Positions 1 to 5,915 are shown, numbered from the stretch's first letter. The stretch: 10,287 nucleotides of DNA from Candidatus Dojkabacteria bacterium UBA2222 (GCA_002328465.1 DCUE01000031.1:4387-14673), one strand, 5' to 3'. Numbers and translations: made by a program. Notes: a model not told the origin generated them from the sequence alone.

Positions 1-6
1 AAACAT

Positions 7-432
7 ATGGCAAAACCAGTAAAAGCAATAATTAAGATAACGATACCAGCAGGACAGGCAACACCAGCTCCTCCAATTGGACCAACTTTGGCTCCATACG
101 GAATCTCTACACAAGAGTTCTGTTCTCAATTTAATGAGAGAACTAGAGAAGGAGGTGGTATTCTTACACCTGCAGTAATTACAATATATGATGATAGATC
201 TTTCGACTTCATAACTAAAACCCCACCTACATCAGAGTTAATCAGAAGAGAATTAAAGATTAAGAAAGGTTCTGCAAGACCAAACTTAGATAAAGTTGGA
301 AAACTTTCAAAAGAACAGATTAAAAAGATTGTTGAAGTAAAGATGCCTGACTTAAATACATCAGACCCAGAGATGGCAGCAAGGATTATAGCTGGAACTG
401 CAAAACAGATGGGTATCGAGACTGAAATATAA
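7..432 (+). CDS. rplK: 50S ribosomal protein L11
   Basis: L11 binds the GTPase-associated centre of 23S rRNA, at the base of the L10-L7/L12 stalk, and takes part in factor-dependent GTP hydrolysis. The 141 residues match the family's usual length. The N-terminal domain carries the hallmark PAGQATPAPPIGP (residues 15-27), followed by DRSFDFITKTPP near residues 63-74. The C-terminal RNA-binding domain carries GSARPNLDKVGKLS and ends with the usual AGTAKQMGI. The segment after the proline-rich motif reads LAPYGISTQEFC, where most bacteria have LGQHGVNIMEFC, a lineage-type difference rather than damage. The start is chosen because MAKPVKAIIK matches the family N-terminus. Only six bases lie upstream, so its promoter, leader and any L1 binding site are outside the window. 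The L1 gene follows after 19 bases, so the two are co-transcribed. Confidence 0.98.
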   Translation: MAKPVKAIIKITIPAGQATPAPPIGPTLAPYGISTQEFCSQFNERTREGGGILTPAVITIYDDRSFDFITKTPPTSELIRRELKIKKGSARPNLDKVGKLSKEQIKKIVEVKMPDLNTSDPEMAARIIAGTAKQMGIETEI

Positions 433-451
433 TGTTTAATAGAAAATAATA

Positions 452-1141
452 ATGAAAAGAGGAAAGAAATATATAAAAGTTAGTAAAGATTTAGATAGAA
501 ATAAAACCTACTCTCTGGAAGAGGGTATTAAAGAGGCAAAGAAAACTTCCTACAGTAAATTTGTAGGTAGTCTCGAGGTTCATTTTGATATTACTATCCC
601 AAAAGATAGAGATCCAAAATCTATTAAAGGCGCAGTCTCCTTACCCCACTCTACTGATGTTAAGGCCGTTACAATAGCAGTATTTGTAACTCCTGATAAA
701 GAGAAAGAGGCAAAAGATGCTGGTGCAGAATATGTTGGTTTAGAAAACCTAATTAAGGATATTAAAGAGAACAAGATAACCTTCGATGTTGCAATAGCAA
801 CTCCTTCAGTAATGCCTAAGATAGCAGTACTTGGTAAAGAGTTAGGACCAAAGGGTTTAATGCCTAATCCTAAGAATGGTACTGTTACAGATGATGTTAA
901 GTCTGCAGTTAGTGAATACAAAAAAGGTAAACAGACATTTGCTTGTGATACCTCTGGTGTAATTCATATTAAAGCAGGGAAATTAGATATGGAAGATGAA
1001 AAATTAATTGAGAATATCCATTCAGCAGTATCCGCAGTAGAAGAAGTCCTTGGAAAACCATATAACCAAGTAATAGAGAGATTACATATTGCTTCTACAA
1101 TGGGACCAAGTTTCAAGATCGAATACAAGAGAGCAGAATAA
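452..1141 (+). CDS. rplA: 50S ribosomal protein L1
   Basis: L1 forms the mobile stalk at the E site and helps release deacylated tRNA; in many bacteria it also represses its own operon by binding the mRNA. The 229 residues are the normal bacterial length. Family signatures include KFVGSLEVHFDI near the N-terminus, the block LGKELGPKGLMPNPKNGTVT at about residues 129-148, and a C-terminal segment ending in ASTMGPSFKIEY. No Shine-Dalgarno precedes the ATG; the upstream bases are A- and T-rich. The gene ends in TAA and is followed 22 bases later by an intrinsic terminator, which closes an L11-L1 unit. Presence of L1 is mildly informative because several Candidate Phyla Radiation lineages are reported to lack it. 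Confidence 0.98.
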   Translation: MKRGKKYIKVSKDLDRNKTYSLEEGIKEAKKTSYSKFVGSLEVHFDITIPKDRDPKSIKGAVSLPHSTDVKAVTIAVFVTPDKEKEAKDAGAEYVGLENLIKDIKENKITFDVAIATPSVMPKIAVLGKELGPKGLMPNPKNGTVTDDVKSAVSEYKKGKQTFACDTSGVIHIKAGKLDMEDEKLIENIHSAVSAVEEVLGKPYNQVIERLHIASTMGPSFKIEYKRAE

Positions 1142-1163
1142 GGATTTCATAATTGTGAATTTT

Positions 1164-1194
1164 AGAGACCTATACAAATAGGTCTCTTTTTTTT
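1164..1194 (+). terminator. Rho-independent terminator after the L1 gene
   Basis: A perfect 10-bp stem (AGAGACCTAT at 1164-1173 with ATAGGTCTCT at 1178-1187) closes on the four-base loop ACAA. It is followed by an uninterrupted T-run to 1194. It separates L11-L1 from the downstream L10-L7/L12 unit. Confidence 0.93.
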
Positions 1195-1215
1195 ATAGGC
1201 TCTATCTTATATCCC

Positions 1216-1244
1216 TTTACAACAATATTTTCTTATTATAAAAT
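1216..1244 (+). promoter_or_regulatory. Sigma-70-type promoter for the small cysteine-rich ORF
   Basis: TTTACA at 1216-1221 and TAAAAT at 1239-1244 are separated by 17 bases. This is close to the TTGACA/TATAAT consensus and predicts a start near 1251. It lies after the L1 terminator and 46 bases before the small ORF at 1290. In AT-rich DNA such matches also arise by chance; correct spacing and position support it. Confidence 0.55.
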
Positions 1245-1278
1245 ACCCTCGACAGACTAATATAGTTTTTTGTTCTTT

Positions 1279-1285
1279 AAAGGAG
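1279..1285 (+). promoter_or_regulatory. Strong Shine-Dalgarno sequence of the small ORF
   Basis: AAAGGAG ends four bases before the ATG at 1290, slightly close but workable. It is the only good Shine-Dalgarno in front of any start in this window, so it both fixes the start of the small ORF and marks it as different from its neighbours. Confidence 0.7.
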
Positions 1286-1289
1286 AAAA

Positions 1290-1445
1290 ATGCCTAGCAA
1301 TGATTGTAAGTACCCTTGTTGCGTATGTCTTCTTTCTATCTGCGTTGGTGCAGATTGTCCGGCCGCAAACGGTGATGAAGAAATTTACATCACCAGGATG
1401 AAGGAGAGAATAGATAAGGAGATACCTTGCGAAGAAGAAGATTAA
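1290..1445 (+). CDS. Small cysteine-rich protein, 51 residues, function unknown
   Basis: I do not recognise this protein. The ORF has its own promoter-like sequence, a strong Shine-Dalgarno (1279-1285), an ATG and a TAA stop. It encodes 51 residues with seven cysteines at positions 6, 10, 11, 13, 18, 23 and 47. The first six form a compact C-x3-CC-x-C-x4-C-x4-C cluster that could bind a metal or form disulfides. The second half is charged and looks helical, ending in an acidic CEEED tail. Hand-counted GC is 66 of 156 bases (42%), above the surrounding genes. It sits alone between the L1 terminator and the L10 promoter, a place where a late insertion would do little harm. A second reading frame starting at 1300 gives a 33-residue hydrophobic peptide, but its start lies too far from the Shine-Dalgarno. 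That this is a gene is probable; any role is unknown. Confidence 0.55.
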   Translation: MPSNDCKYPCCVCLLSICVGADCPAANGDEEIYITRMKERIDKEIPCEEED

Positions 1446-1508
1446 ACAAAAAAGGGAGAAGGAGATTGTCCAATTAGTATGATTTTTATCAACCCATGGT
1501 CTGTCAAC

Positions 1509-1581
1509 CAAGAGAGGATGGTTAGATTACTATTGCGAAAGTTTTACTTTCAAAATTCTATCAAACGACCCTCCTCTCTTG
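1509..1581 (+). other. Possible structured RNA or operator upstream of the L10 promoter
   Basis: CAAGAGAGGA (1509-1518) is perfectly complementary to TCCTCTCTTG (1572-1581). Inside, TGGTTAGA (1519-1526) can pair with TCTATCA (1557-1563) with one bulge and one G-U pair. GAAAG (1537-1541) can pair with CTTTC (1547-1551). The 3' arm overlaps the -35 box of the L10 promoter. There is no T-run, so it is not an intrinsic terminator. It could be a folded 3' region of the small-ORF transcript or a protein-binding site; no RNA family is recognised. Confidence 0.35.
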
Positions 1582-1607
1582 ACCTCCCCTACTTTGTCAT
1601 ATATAAT
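1579..1607 (+). promoter_or_regulatory. Promoter of the L10-L7/L12 operon
   Basis: TTGACC at 1579-1584 and a perfect TATAAT at 1602-1607 are separated by exactly 17 bases. The predicted start is near 1614, just before the first base of the L10-type leader. It is the best sigma-70 match in the window and gives L10-L7/L12 transcription independent of L11-L1. Confidence 0.82.
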
Positions 1608-1615
1608 CGCTTCAG

Positions 1616-1665
1616 TATTTAACCTAAGAAACATGGTATAGAAATAAATCCATGTGAGGTAAATA
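1616..1665 (+). promoter_or_regulatory. L10 leader: kink-turn hairpin, probable autoregulatory site
   Basis: The expected 5' end of the rplJL mRNA folds into a hairpin with all the parts of a kink-turn. TATTTAACC (1616-1624) pairs with GGTAAATA (1658-1665) with one bulged A. Then comes a three-base bulge TAA (1625-1627), and GA (1628-1629) opposite GA (1656-1657) for tandem sheared pairs. The second stem is ACATGG/CCATGT (1631-1636, 1650-1655), with one extra A at 1630, closed by a 13-base loop. L10 is known to bind a kink-turn in 23S rRNA helix 42, and L10 leaders mimic that site so that excess L10-L12 complex represses its own mRNA. The structure is seen in the sequence; the repression is inferred from the family. 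Confidence 0.7.
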
Positions 1666-1694
1666 GAATTCATATTAATTAAATAAATATTGCG

Positions 1695-2216
1695 ATGCCT
1701 AAAAGTCGTATTCAAAAAGAAGACTTACTAAAAAAGTATAAAGATTTGATTGAAAGCAAGTCAGGGTTTCTTCTTGTTAATTCAGACAAAATAGATACAG
1801 CTAAAGTAACTACTCTTAAGATAGAGTTAAAAAATGTTGGTGCTAATTTCTCTGTATTAAAGAACAGTATCTTTAAAGTTGCTTTACAAGATACAAAACA
1901 GCCATTACAAACACAAGATTTTGATGGACCAACAGCAATAATCGCATTTGACGAAGATCCAACTGAACCTGCAAAACTAGTAAAGAAAATACAGAAAGAA
2001 GCTGAACTATTAGCTCCAAGAAGTGGTGTATACGAGGGAGAGTTCTTAACCGCAGAAAGAGTTATGCAATTAGCAGACATTCCATCTAGAGAAGTTCTGT
2101 TATCAAGACTTGTTGGAACTATGAATACACCTCTTACCGGATTTATGAATGCAATCACGGGTAATGTAAGAGGATTAACTATGGTATTAAAAGGTATTTC
2201 TGAAAAGAAAGCTTAA
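1695..2216 (+). CDS. rplJ: 50S ribosomal protein L10
   Basis: L10 anchors the L7/L12 dimers to the ribosome and forms the base of the stalk that recruits translation factors. The 173 residues fit the family. Recognisable features are the N-terminal helix-rich segment with SKSGFLLVNSDKI, a central GPTAIIAFDEDPTEPAKLVKK block, the EGEFLTAERVMQLADIPSREVLLSRLVG segment and a C-terminal helix that normally holds the L7/L12 dimers. The start is supported by the predicted promoter and leader upstream. There is no Shine-Dalgarno before the ATG: the nearest GAGG is about 35 bases away and sits within the kink-turn hairpin. The L7/L12 gene follows after 30 bases. The complex is probably controlled by feedback on the leader. 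Confidence 0.96.
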   Translation: MPKSRIQKEDLLKKYKDLIESKSGFLLVNSDKIDTAKVTTLKIELKNVGANFSVLKNSIFKVALQDTKQPLQTQDFDGPTAIIAFDEDPTEPAKLVKKIQKEAELLAPRSGVYEGEFLTAERVMQLADIPSREVLLSRLVGTMNTPLTGFMNAITGNVRGLTMVLKGISEKKA

Positions 2217-2246
2217 TATTAATTTAAATTATTTAATATACAAACA

Positions 2247-2651
2247 ATGGCAGATGAAGTAAAAGAGCTTCCTACATTAACAAAAAATGCACAAGAAGTA
2301 ATTGAAATGGTTGAGAAAATGACCGTTTTAGAGCTTGCAGACCTTGTTAAGGTAATGGAGGATAAGTTTGGAGTAAGTGCAGCAGCTCCAGTAGCAGTTG
2401 CAGCAGCTCCAGCAGAAGCAGCTCCAGTTGAAGAAGAAAAATCTATCTTCAATATCGTTCTTAAAGAAGCTGGAACAAACAAGATTGGTGTAATCAAAGT
2501 AGTAAGAGAGATTACAGAGCTTGGATTAAAAGAGGCTAAAGATCTTGTAGAATCAGCACCTCAGACAGTAAAAGAGGGTGTTAAGAAAGAAGATGCTGAA
2601 GCTTTCAAAGCAAAATTTGAAGAGGCAGGTGCTACAGTAGAATTAGCATAA
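2247..2651 (+). CDS. rplL: 50S ribosomal protein L7/L12
   Basis: This is the multi-copy stalk protein that contacts elongation, initiation and release factors. The 134 residues are a little longer than the usual 120-125. The order is typical: an N-terminal dimerisation domain (roughly residues 12-45, ending KVMEDKFGV), an alanine- and proline-rich flexible hinge (about 46-70) with repeated AAAP-type units, and a C-terminal globular domain. That domain begins KSIFNIVLKEAG and contains KIGVIKVVREITELGLKEAK, the factor-binding helix region. The repetitive DNA in the hinge reflects amino-acid bias, not a mobile or tandem element. No Shine-Dalgarno is seen. It is co-transcribed with L10 and followed 22 bases later by an intrinsic terminator. 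In most bacteria rpoB comes next; here it does not. Confidence 0.98.
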   Translation: MADEVKELPTLTKNAQEVIEMVEKMTVLELADLVKVMEDKFGVSAAAPVAVAAAPAEAAPVEEEKSIFNIVLKEAGTNKIGVIKVVREITELGLKEAKDLVESAPQTVKEGVKKEDAEAFKAKFEEAGATVELA

Positions 2652-2673
2652 CCTTTTTGAAAAAGAATCAGAT

Positions 2674-2705
2674 AAAAGAGCCATTTATATGGCTCTTTTT
2701 CTTTT
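2674..2705 (+). terminator. Rho-independent terminator after L7/L12
   Basis: An 11-bp stem (AAAAGAGCCAT at 2674-2684 with ATGGCTCTTTT at 2689-2699) closes on a four-base loop and runs into a T-rich tail interrupted by a single C. It isolates the ribosomal operon from the ATP-grasp operon downstream. Confidence 0.92.
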
Positions 2706-2707
2706 CA

Positions 2708-2737
2708 TCGACAAAATACATATATTCAAAGTATAAT
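2708..2737 (+). promoter_or_regulatory. Promoter of the ATP-grasp operon
   Basis: TCGACA at 2708-2713 (one mismatch from TTGACA) is followed after 18 bases by a perfect TATAAT at 2732-2737. The predicted start is near 2744. It lies directly after the terminator of the ribosomal operon and leaves a leader of about 30 bases before the ATG at 2775. No other promoter is obvious within the five-gene operon. Confidence 0.65.
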
Positions 2738-2756
2738 TATCATGGAAATTTTCTAA

Positions 2757-2774
2757 ATTAAGATATATCTTAAT
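2757..2774 (+). promoter_or_regulatory. 18-bp perfect palindrome abutting the first start codon
   Basis: ATTAAGATATATCTTAAT is a perfect 18-bp palindrome whose last base touches the ATG at 2775. As DNA it could be an operator just downstream of the promoter. As RNA it would form a 7-bp hairpin with a TATA loop where the ribosome must land. Either would allow control of the whole operon. Its AT-only arms leave some chance of coincidence. Confidence 0.45.
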
Positions 2775-3440
2775 ATGTTCGAAACATCTGCATTAACTGA
2801 ATGGATAATTGGTCATGGAATATCACAAATGGTATTAGAGATCCTTATCTCTCTGTGTATTGTTGCAACAATAGTGAGTGTCGCAAGGTATATCTTCGGA
2901 AGCAAGACATATGGGATATATGCACCAATACTTTTGGCAATATCTTACTCATATACTGGTCTTAAGTATGGACTAGCAATTACCCTTCTAGTTATTCTTA
3001 CTTCCCTACTCTCTTTTTCAATACTAAAGAGAATTAGAATGCACTACATTACTCGTATTGCAACAAACTATATTATTCTTTCCATCATATTGGTAGGATT
3101 TTTCTTACTAATTGATAGCTTTGGACTAGGTTTAGATAAAATGTCCAATATCCCACCACTAGCCTTCATATCAATAGCTGCTCTTTCTGACTTCTTTATA
3201 AAACAGTATATTAAGAAGTCTCTTGTAGGCTCCTTAATGACTCTCCTAAGCACTATTCTAGTCGCTATATTAGGTTGGTTTATCATAAGCAGAGAAATAA
3301 TCTCTGACTATGTTTTAAACAATTTATGGATAATACCTCTACTTGCTTTCGTCAATATTCTCCTAGGAATGTTCAAAGGTTTAAGGATAAAAGACTATTT
3401 TAGATTTAGATTCGCAAGCAGAGATGAAAATGATAAATGA
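2775..3440 (+). CDS. Stand-alone 7TM_transglut-type membrane protein
   Basis: This is a 221-residue integral membrane protein with about seven hydrophobic helices, near residues 17-40, 46-60, 65-84, 95-114, 127-143, 150-172 and 183-200, and a short basic then acidic cytoplasmic-type tail. It resembles the seven-helix domain found in proteobacteria fused to an inactive transglutaminase domain. Support comes from FGSKTYGIYAPILLAIS after helix 1, the GSL segment starting helix 6, and GLRIKDYFRFR after helix 7, which echo conserved positions I recall for that family. In those bacteria the partner gene encodes a glutamate-ligase-like ATP-grasp enzyme, exactly what follows here with a 17-base overlap. 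The transglutaminase part is absent: the protein begins directly at the membrane domain. It probably tethers or exports the product of the downstream ligases; that is inference. It ends with TGA, which is evidence against recoding of that codon. Confidence 0.75.
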   Translation: MFETSALTEWIIGHGISQMVLEILISLCIVATIVSVARYIFGSKTYGIYAPILLAISYSYTGLKYGLAITLLVILTSLLSFSILKRIRMHYITRIATNYIILSIILVGFFLLIDSFGLGLDKMSNIPPLAFISIAALSDFFIKQYIKKSLVGSLMTLLSTILVAILGWFIISREIISDYVLNNLWIIPLLAFVNILLGMFKGLRIKDYFRFRFASRDENDK

Positions 3441-4905
3441 AATAATTAGGTTCAATAAAGAGATACTAGGGTTGAATAGAAGAAATCAGGAGTATGTTAG
3501 ACCATTTAACTCTCCTTCCTCAAAAGCTATCGCAGATAATAAGATATATACAAAAAGAATTCTTAAAAAAGAACTTATTCAAACACCCGAGGTATATAAG
3601 CTAATTAGAACCAAAAAACAGTTAGAATTCCTAGATTGGGATAGCTTGCCAAAAAGCTTTGTAATAAAACCTAATCAGGGAACTGGAGGAAATGGGATAA
3701 TAGTATTCTATGGCAAAAAGAAGGGTAAATCAGAATGGATTAGGCCTAATGGAACAACCATGGATCAAAGAGATATCATCCTGCATATTGAGAATATTCT
3801 TGAAGGGAGATTCTCCATGGGTACAAAGAATGATATCGCTATCATTGAGGAAAGAATAAAAACAGACCCACTATTAAAGCAGTACTCATACAAAGGCGTT
3901 CCTGATATTAGAATCATCTGCTTTAATCAGGTACCTGTTATGGCAATGCTTAGATTGCCTACTAAAAGATCTAATGGTACAGCAAATCTTCACTCTGGTG
4001 CAATTTGTACAGGTATAGATATAGGAACGGGTATCACTACCTACTCTATGCATATGAAGTCTAATTTCCTGTTAAGCGATACATATGAACTAATTGATTC
4101 AACTGTAGATTTGAAAGAGAACAAAGCTTTAAGTGGAATTCAAATTCCTTTCTGGAATGACCTATTAGAGATAGCTTTAAAGTGTCAAAAATCTAGTGGA
4201 TTAGGATATATTGGTGTAGATATAGCCATAGATGCGGAGAAAGGTCCTGTTGTATTCGAAATAAATGCAAGACCAGGTCTAGGTATACAGGTTGCTAATC
4301 AAGCTGGTTTAAGATGGAGATTAGAGAAGATTAAGGATATTAAGATAAAGAGTATTAAACATGGAATTAGGATTGCAAAAAATCTTTTTGGGGGAGAAAT
4401 AGAGGAAAATATAGAAGCAATCAGTGGAAGAAAAGTACTAAATATTACTGAAAAGGTATATGTATATGATAAGAGTGCTGATATCTCAAAACTAGAAAAG
4501 TACAAAGATACAAAGAGAGAACAAGTAAAAGCCTTTATGGATACAGGGGTACTTACCTCCAGAATAGATTCTAAACTTGCTAATCGTATAGGATATATGA
4601 ATGCACATAAACAGTTCGCAAAGTTAGAGATACCTAAAAGGTTCGAGACTTTTAAAGATGCACAGGAATATATTGATAAATCTGAGAATGAAGTGTGCAA
4701 TAATACAGAGATTAAGAGGTTGGCAAAGATTGTTGAAGATGGAGAGATAAGGGTCAGACCAGTATTTGATATCCCTATAAAAGTATCTGATAAGATTAAG
4801 ATAACAGAATTTATCTCAACTCAATCCTCTGATATTTTATGCCCTATAACAATAGGGAGGTCTGATTTAACTGGATATTTAATAGATACAAGTAATACTT
4901 TTTAA
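3424..4905 (+). CDS. Glutamate-ligase-like ATP-grasp fused to retropepsin-like domain
   Basis: This 493-residue protein appears to be a fusion. Residues about 10-310 match the alpha-L-glutamate-ligase-like (RimK-related) ATP-grasp family, with LGLNRRNQEYV near the N-terminus. FVIKPNQGTGGNG (79-91) carries ATP-binding Lys82 and the glycine loop; DIR sits at 161-163, GVD at 264-266, and FEINARPGLGIQ at 278-289 supplies metal-binding Glu279 and Asn281. Such enzymes join an amino acid to a carboxylate using ATP. Residues about 335-493 resemble the RimK-associated retropepsin-like family: an opening GRK (335-337), then VKAFMDTGVLTSRID at 368-382 with an aspartic-protease DTG at 373-375. The domain closes with PITIGRSDLTGYLIDTS at 474-490, like the GRRFL...VDVS ending of that family. 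These two domains are usually separate. It overlaps the membrane-protein gene and precedes the next ligase by 17 bases. Domain identity is firm for the ligase and likely for the protease; the substrate is unknown. Confidence 0.82.
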   Translation: MKMINEIIRFNKEILGLNRRNQEYVRPFNSPSSKAIADNKIYTKRILKKELIQTPEVYKLIRTKKQLEFLDWDSLPKSFVIKPNQGTGGNGIIVFYGKKKGKSEWIRPNGTTMDQRDIILHIENILEGRFSMGTKNDIAIIEERIKTDPLLKQYSYKGVPDIRIICFNQVPVMAMLRLPTKRSNGTANLHSGAICTGIDIGTGITTYSMHMKSNFLLSDTYELIDSTVDLKENKALSGIQIPFWNDLLEIALKCQKSSGLGYIGVDIAIDAEKGPVVFEINARPGLGIQVANQAGLRWRLEKIKDIKIKSIKHGIRIAKNLFGGEIEENIEAISGRKVLNITEKVYVYDKSADISKLEKYKDTKREQVKAFMDTGVLTSRIDSKLANRIGYMNAHKQFAKLEIPKRFETFKDAQEYIDKSENEVCNNTEIKRLAKIVEDGEIRVRPVFDIPIKVSDKIKITEFISTQSSDILCPITIGRSDLTGYLIDTSNTF

Positions 4906-4922
4906 AATTTTAATACTAACAA

Positions 4923-5906
4923 ATGGAGAAAAAATACGAGGGATATCTAAAAGAGGCAGGAAATGTACACCTAGCCTACTACATTGAAGCTGCAGATACA
5001 CTTGGTATTAAGTATGAGGTATTAATACCAAGCTTAATGGCAAAATTTCAAACAGAGAAGAAGCATTGGTATATAATAAATACTGCAACCCCTCTCACAA
5101 ACACTCCAAGTACTACAATTGCAAAGAGAAAAAATCTTACAAATACCGTTTTAGCCAATTTTAATATTCCAGTTCCTAAGCAAGAAATCCTCAGAACTAA
5201 GGAAGATGCAATTAAATTCTTTAATATGTATAAAAATATTGTCATTAAACCATCTCAACAGCTAGGAGGAAATGGAGTTACACTACTTCCAAGAAACAAG
5301 GGGGACGTAATCAAGGCTTTTAAATACGCATATGATAAATCTCATGCTAACGAGGATAGTAAAGTTATTGGAGAAGAGTTTGTAGAAGGTCAAAACTACA
5401 GGCTCTTAGTTCTAGGTAATAGAGTAATTGGTATTGTGAGAAGAAAATCTGCATTTGTGATTGGTGATGGAAAGGATAATATAAAGACTTTAATCAAGAA
5501 TAAAAATATGGAGAGATCTAAACAGCTCTTAAAACCTATTCTAATTGATAACGAAGTTAAATTAAGATTACAGAATTTAGGTATTAATATGAACCATGTC
5601 CCTAAAGCAGGTGAAGAAATCATATTAAGATACAACTGTAACCTCTCTACAGGAGGCACTACACAGGAGTGTGCAAATGAAACTCACCAATACTACAAAG
5701 ATATCGCTATTAATGCCGTACACGCCATTGGAGCGCAGTTCGGGGGGGTAGATATAATCACTCCAGACATTACCAAACCATCTAAATGCGTAGTAAATGA
5801 AATTAACTATAATCCAGGACTTAGACTTCACTATAAAGTAGATGAAGGAGAAGCTGTTAAGGTGGCAATTCCCATAATCAAGTATATTAGTGAAATAAAT
5901 TCATAA
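4923..5906 (+). CDS. Minimal cyanophycin-synthetase-like ATP-grasp ligase
   Basis: This 327-residue ATP-grasp enzyme corresponds to the amide-forming ATP-grasp domain of cyanophycin synthetase, without its Mur-ligase half. Visible motifs are NIPVPKQ (71-77) before the domain, VIKPSQQLGGNGV (107-119) with ATP-binding Lys109, GEEFVEGQNYRLLVLG (150-165) and the family-typical VIGDGKDNIKTLI (179-191). Then come LRYNCNLSTGGTTQ (235-248), GVDI (275-278) and NEINYNPGL (292-300), with metal ligands Glu293 and Asn295. All catalytic positions look intact. Cyanophycin synthetase uses this domain to add aspartate to a peptide C-terminus; here the amino acid is unknown. Compared with its downstream neighbour it lacks about 100 N-terminal residues and the C-terminal extension. 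It has no Shine-Dalgarno and lies 17 bases after the previous gene and 9 before the next, inside one operon. Confidence 0.85.
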   Translation: MEKKYEGYLKEAGNVHLAYYIEAADTLGIKYEVLIPSLMAKFQTEKKHWYIINTATPLTNTPSTTIAKRKNLTNTVLANFNIPVPKQEILRTKEDAIKFFNMYKNIVIKPSQQLGGNGVTLLPRNKGDVIKAFKYAYDKSHANEDSKVIGEEFVEGQNYRLLVLGNRVIGIVRRKSAFVIGDGKDNIKTLIKNKNMERSKQLLKPILIDNEVKLRLQNLGINMNHVPKAGEEIILRYNCNLSTGGTTQECANETHQYYKDIAINAVHAIGAQFGGVDIITPDITKPSKCVVNEINYNPGLRLHYKVDEGEAVKVAIPIIKYISEINS

Positions 5907-5915
5907 ATAAATACA

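Noticed and set aside
1300..1401. 33-codon ORF encoding a hydrophobic peptide in another frame of the small gene
   Set aside because: Its ATG is 14 bases from the Shine-Dalgarno, while the cysteine-rich frame has suitable spacing and is longer. It could be revisited if ribosome data point to it.
1257..1511. 84-codon minus-strand ORF across the L1-L10 gap
   Set aside because: It is antisense to the better-supported small ORF, starts inside a low-quality region without promoter or ribosome site, and its translation shows no family features.
1445..1560. Possible tRNA or other standard RNA gene in the gap
   Set aside because: No cloverleaf, no T-loop consensus and no CCA-compatible acceptor stem could be found on either strand.
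1479..1622. 47-codon plus-strand ORF with a purine-rich stretch upstream
   Set aside because: It runs through the L10 promoter and the predicted transcription start. The purine-rich stretch is about 14 bases from the ATG, too far, and the protein resembles nothing known.
1712..2158. 148-codon ORF antisense to L10
   Set aside because: It is a shadow of the L10 gene, with serine- and leucine-rich composition typical of a reverse-frame translation.
2380..2450. Repeated GCAGCTCCA-like units
   Set aside because: They encode the alanine-proline hinge of L7/L12, so this is codon-level repetition and not a tandem repeat element or CRISPR.
3438..3440. Possible recoding of TGA as glycine or tryptophan
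   Set aside because: TGA ends the membrane-protein gene exactly where the family's tail ends, tryptophan is always TGG in the recognised genes, and reading through would hit a stop after two codons.
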